Source of the DNA: Gordionus sp. m RMFG-2023 | Lineage: Eukaryota > Nematomorpha > Gordioida > Chordodea > Parachordodidae | Length of the DNA stretch: 64,000 nt | NCBI RefSeq assembly: GCF_954871325.1 | Contig: NC_088779.1 | Span: forward strand, 4,776,846-4,840,845 | Reading direction: 5' to 3' | Shown here: piece by piece, positions 60,979-64,000 of the stretch | How the letters are laid out: each line of letters starts with the position of its first letter | Numbering within the stretch: the first letter of the stretch is position 1 | Notes under the pieces: generated by a model | What the model was told of the DNA's origin: nothing | Database searches by the model: none | The model's input: the letters and a program-made list of their open reading frames with translations, nothing else | Program-made: the position numbers and the translations under genes

Positions 60979-61312
60979 TTGTTGAATAGGGCTCATTTTG
61001 AGCCGATTTTAAAAATTATGCACACCTTGATTGGCTCACAAGTGACACGATGGTTTGAACATCTGTTTATGAAATCTCGAGACTTGGGCAATATTTTTCT
61101 GGCTAAAATATTGAGTTAGCCGTTTTTAAAAATTCGAGCCGTTAGGCTAACTATTTTAGCAGAAAAAGATTTCCTCAGACCTCGAGATTTGGCTAGATAG
61201 ATGCCCTAACCTTTGTGTGCTAATGCTAATACCATAAGCATCTTTCGGATTGCGTAATATTTTTTGAGTTAGTCCGTTTTTTTAAAAAAAAATCGGCTCA
61301 AATTCGTTGCCG
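60979..61312. repeat. Two adjoining palindromic MITE (GTTGTTAAA family) copies
   Basis: The first (60979-61143) starts GTTGTTGAATAGGGCTCATT and ends GTTTTTAAAAATTCGAGCCG. The second follows directly (61144-61312), starting GCTAACTATTTTAGCAGAAA and ending AAAATCGGCTCAAATTCG. Both contain the AATATTTT..TGGCTAAAATAT or GAGTTAGTCCG arm blocks and the CATCT/CCATAAGCATC centre. Confidence 0.65.
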
Positions 61313-61677
61313 AATACTAGTTGGAGACTTGGTTTTATGTGTTATAAAAATGGTTTCTAAGCTTTTTCCGGACACATGTTTTTAGTCAGAGAGCGTAGTT
61401 TCAAATTTTTCTGGTCGGAGGTTTTTTTTAGACCATTTTTCCGCCTAAATTTAATTGAAGGATTAAGCCCGCTTATTGTAGACTGTTTGAACATACATTT
61501 CTTTGAGAATAATTTTGGTTAATTCCTTTTATTTTTCCTGAAAGTTTTCATTTATAATCATCATTTCTAAAAGAAATAATTTATTAACTTTATACTTATT
61601 TTTTTAAAAAAAAATTAATCTTTATAATAAGATATTATATTCATTTTTGTGAGAATGGGAAGGGAAGTTTGTTAAGT
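61313..61677. other. AT-rich spacer, no gene seen
   Basis: Nothing recognised. Confidence 0.4.
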
Positions 61678-61712
61678 AGTGTTGTTAAAAAGTCCTATTT
61701 GGGTCGATTGTC
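61678..61712. repeat. Solo end of palindromic MITE, AAAAAGTCC subtype
   Basis: AGTGTTGTTAAAAAGTCCTA followed by TTTGGGTCGATT matches the arm of the subtype at 31522 and 35934. No partner arm is found downstream. Confidence 0.6.
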
Positions 61713-61852
61713 TGGTAATTAAAATGTATCTTCCTTTTTTTTTGATTGCGATTTATAGTTAAGTTCGATAACTATATCCTTGCTTTATGTCTCTTTTGAT
61801 TCTAATAAATTGAATAGTTAAAAATGAAATATGGAAAGAGAGAAAGCGTTAT

Positions 61853-62282
61853 ATTTGAAGTAATAGGATTAGGTAGTACGAGATGTGGGGGGGGGGAAGA
61901 GAGTAGTCTTAAGATTCGGTGCGCCTACTAGCTCTTGGTAAGGATTAGAAAAAAGTAGCTTTGACCATTGAGGACTGATGAGGTATGGTTTACATTGAAA
62001 AATAAAGGAAAGTTTCTATATTGACATTTGCCTTTAACTCATGCTTTTTTTTATATTTTGAATTCTCTAAGGCTCATCTACCCCGACTACTCTAATATAA
62101 AGAATAAATTCTATATTAACATATGTCGCCTCGTTTATTTTTAGGTACTATCTATTGAGACAATAGTCAAAGCTACTCCTCTTAATCCTAACCCATAGCC
62201 AGAGCACCAAATCTTATGACTATCATCGTCCCCCCCCTCTCCACGTCACATAACTCTAATTAATTATATGACTTCAAATGCA
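61853..62282. repeat. Long foldback (inverted-repeat) element
   Basis: The left arm (from 61853) and the right arm (to 62282) are imperfect reverse complements for at least 110 bp and perhaps 180 bp. Left landmarks in order: ATTTGAAGT, GAGATGTGGGGGGGGGG, TAAGATTCGGTGC, AAGGATTAG, GTAGCTTTGACCATTG. The right arm in reverse shows ATTTGAAGT, GTGACGTGGAGAGGGGGGGG, TAAGATTTGGTGC, TAGGATTAAG, GTAGCTTTGACTATTG. Non-coding, no other copy noticed. Confidence 0.8.
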
Positions 62283-63531
62283 ACAGAAAGATAGATTGAA
62301 TTTTATTTTGCCCCAATTTTAATCATGTTAATAATTTTTGGATGATTTATTGATTTTTTGGATGATGTATAAACTTGATAGTTATCGTATATACATTTTT
62401 TTTTCTCACAATCGTCATAAAATATCTAAAAATTTTATTTCTTTTAATTAATGTCATTTTTTTTTACAATATTTTCTTTTTCGACACCCTTTCTATTGTT
62501 CAATTTTTTGAATATATTTGTTTATTTCTTTTCGGCATTCCATTTCTTTATAACTTTTTCTCTTTTTCTTAAATATTAATCAAACTTATTAAATTTCTTA
62601 ATTTTTTTAATTTTTTTTAAAAATTTTTACACATCTTAAGGTTTTCACCAATTTTTTAAATCAAACAAATATATCTCAATTTTTACACACATTTCAAAAT
62701 TCTTGAATTTTAAATAATTTTCTTAAGTTTAATAAAAATTTTTAATTTTGTACAATTTTTTTTTATTTTCTAAATTTTACATAATTTCCTAAATTTTGCA
62801 TAAATTTCTTATACACAATAATCTTTAAATTTAAATAAATTTCTTATATTTTTACACAATATAAAAAGTTATTAAATTTTTAACAAATTTCCCATATCTT
62901 TGAACTAAGTTTTTCTTAAAAGGTATTTTGCTATTTAATCTCTGGTATTCCTTTGAAAAGCTAGTTACACATTTTCTCTACAACATTAGCCAATTTTAAT
63001 GATTAATAAAATTTACTGCTTATACTCTGGTTAAAATTATTTTAAGAATAAATTACATGTTTCCAATCAACTCCTGTCTCCCAAATAAAATTTGAAGAAA
63101 ATAAATATTAATTATTTTATTCGTAATCTATATATTTTGGAACAATATTACTAAATGTCCTATAGGGAATTTGGATCCATAATGATTCAAATTCTCTCAA
63201 TTAGGAATCATTTACAGAGGACAATTTTTTAAGGTTAAAATATCCTATTTAAATTCCAGCATGTATAAAGTAAAGTAAAAAACATTGGGGATTTCAGAAA
63301 AATTTTTAGACTCGCAATGCATATGAGGTATTCTATATTGCTGGAATAATAAGATCCCTATGGATTTCATATTCCCTTAACGACAAATACACTCACTTTT
63401 ATTGTTTAAACTTTCGGGATATTTTTGATATTGTCTAAAATTATATGGTATGGTAGATATATTTTACACGTTTGCTGGCTGGAATCCATTTGCGGCAAAA
63501 ATTAGATTTTTTTTTAATTAAAAAAAAGATA

Positions 63532-63534
<3 letters not shown>
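62283..63534. other. Extremely AT-rich spacer
   Basis: T/A-rich throughout. A frame at 62375-62572 codes mainly Phe, Leu and Ile and reflects composition only. Confidence 0.4.
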
Positions 63535-63580
<46 letters not shown>

Positions 63581-63582
63581 AA
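63535..63582. repeat. GAAA microsatellite
   Basis: About 12 copies of GAAA/AAAG. Confidence 0.95.
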
Positions 63583-64000
63583 TACGCTCGCAATATCGAC
63601 TAATTAATTATATACGAATTAGTAATTAATACACAAATGTTACATTATATTATATTACGGACATTGTCGGTAGCATATATGCCCCTTCCTTATTTATGAT
63701 ACATATTATGATTCCTTCCATATACACTAATTAACACATTAGCTCGATTATAATGATCACTTTCATTTGCCATTCTTACTTTTTTTTTAATCTGATGAAG
63801 ATTTTATATATATATATATATATTTAAATATAAAAAATAAAGATTAAGATAAAGTAGATAGTAATAGAATTTTTTTTTTTTAAATATAAGATTAACCAAT
63901 AATTTACTTTTTATTATACACAGAGGGAGCACAGGTATAATAAGAATATATAATATTTTTATTATAAAATATAATTAGTGTAGATACAATTTTTTTTCAC
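63583..64000. other. AT-rich spacer, no gene seen
   Basis: A short TA microsatellite at about 63806-63824. Nothing else recognised. Confidence 0.4.

Overview
This window is repeat-rich, gene-poor eukaryotic DNA. It is strongly AT-rich (roughly three quarters A+T judged by eye, not counted) and has long A and T runs, G runs, pentanucleotide and tetranucleotide microsatellites, and no intact host gene that I can recognise. The mix of hAT and Mutator-like (MULE) transposases with BED zinc fingers, transposase introns of 40-64 bp, a LINE with a restriction-like endonuclease and many MITEs fits an invertebrate animal. A crustacean or other arthropod is my guess, but nothing here fixes the species.

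Layout. 1-2660: a 5'-truncated (by the window edge) LINE with a reverse transcriptase, a CCHC zinc knuckle and a C-terminal PD-D endonuclease. 4064-8512: a stack of hAT elements. A minus-strand hAT remnant abuts a plus-strand hAT, and that hAT is split by a third hAT (4898-6933) flanked by 8-bp target duplications. 8513-13963 and 19093-23497: two diverged copies of one repeat (here called X). Each carries two insertions that the other lacks, so each copy is the empty-site reference for the other. 13964-18528: hAT remnants, an inverted-repeat unit and one candidate spliced exon. 24538-25004: a hAT-type MITE next to a small fossil of Ty3/Gypsy pol. 26361-31123: a MULE with 9-bp target duplications, itself split by a BED/hAT element with four small introns. 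31133-48270: mostly featureless AT-rich DNA with microsatellites and several MITE families. 48275-49885: a second, more decayed LINE copy of the same clade. 50.7-64 kb: MITEs, inverted repeats and microsatellites.

No gene network can be reconstructed. The content is a layered record of insertions. The best-supported order comes from target-site duplications: X copies are older than the hAT insertions in them, the LINE copies are old, the MULE is older than the hAT inside it, and the plus-strand hAT at 4.4-8.5 kb is older than the hAT inside it. The commonest small element is a palindromic MITE beginning GTGTTGTTAAACGG, with at least ten full or partial copies.
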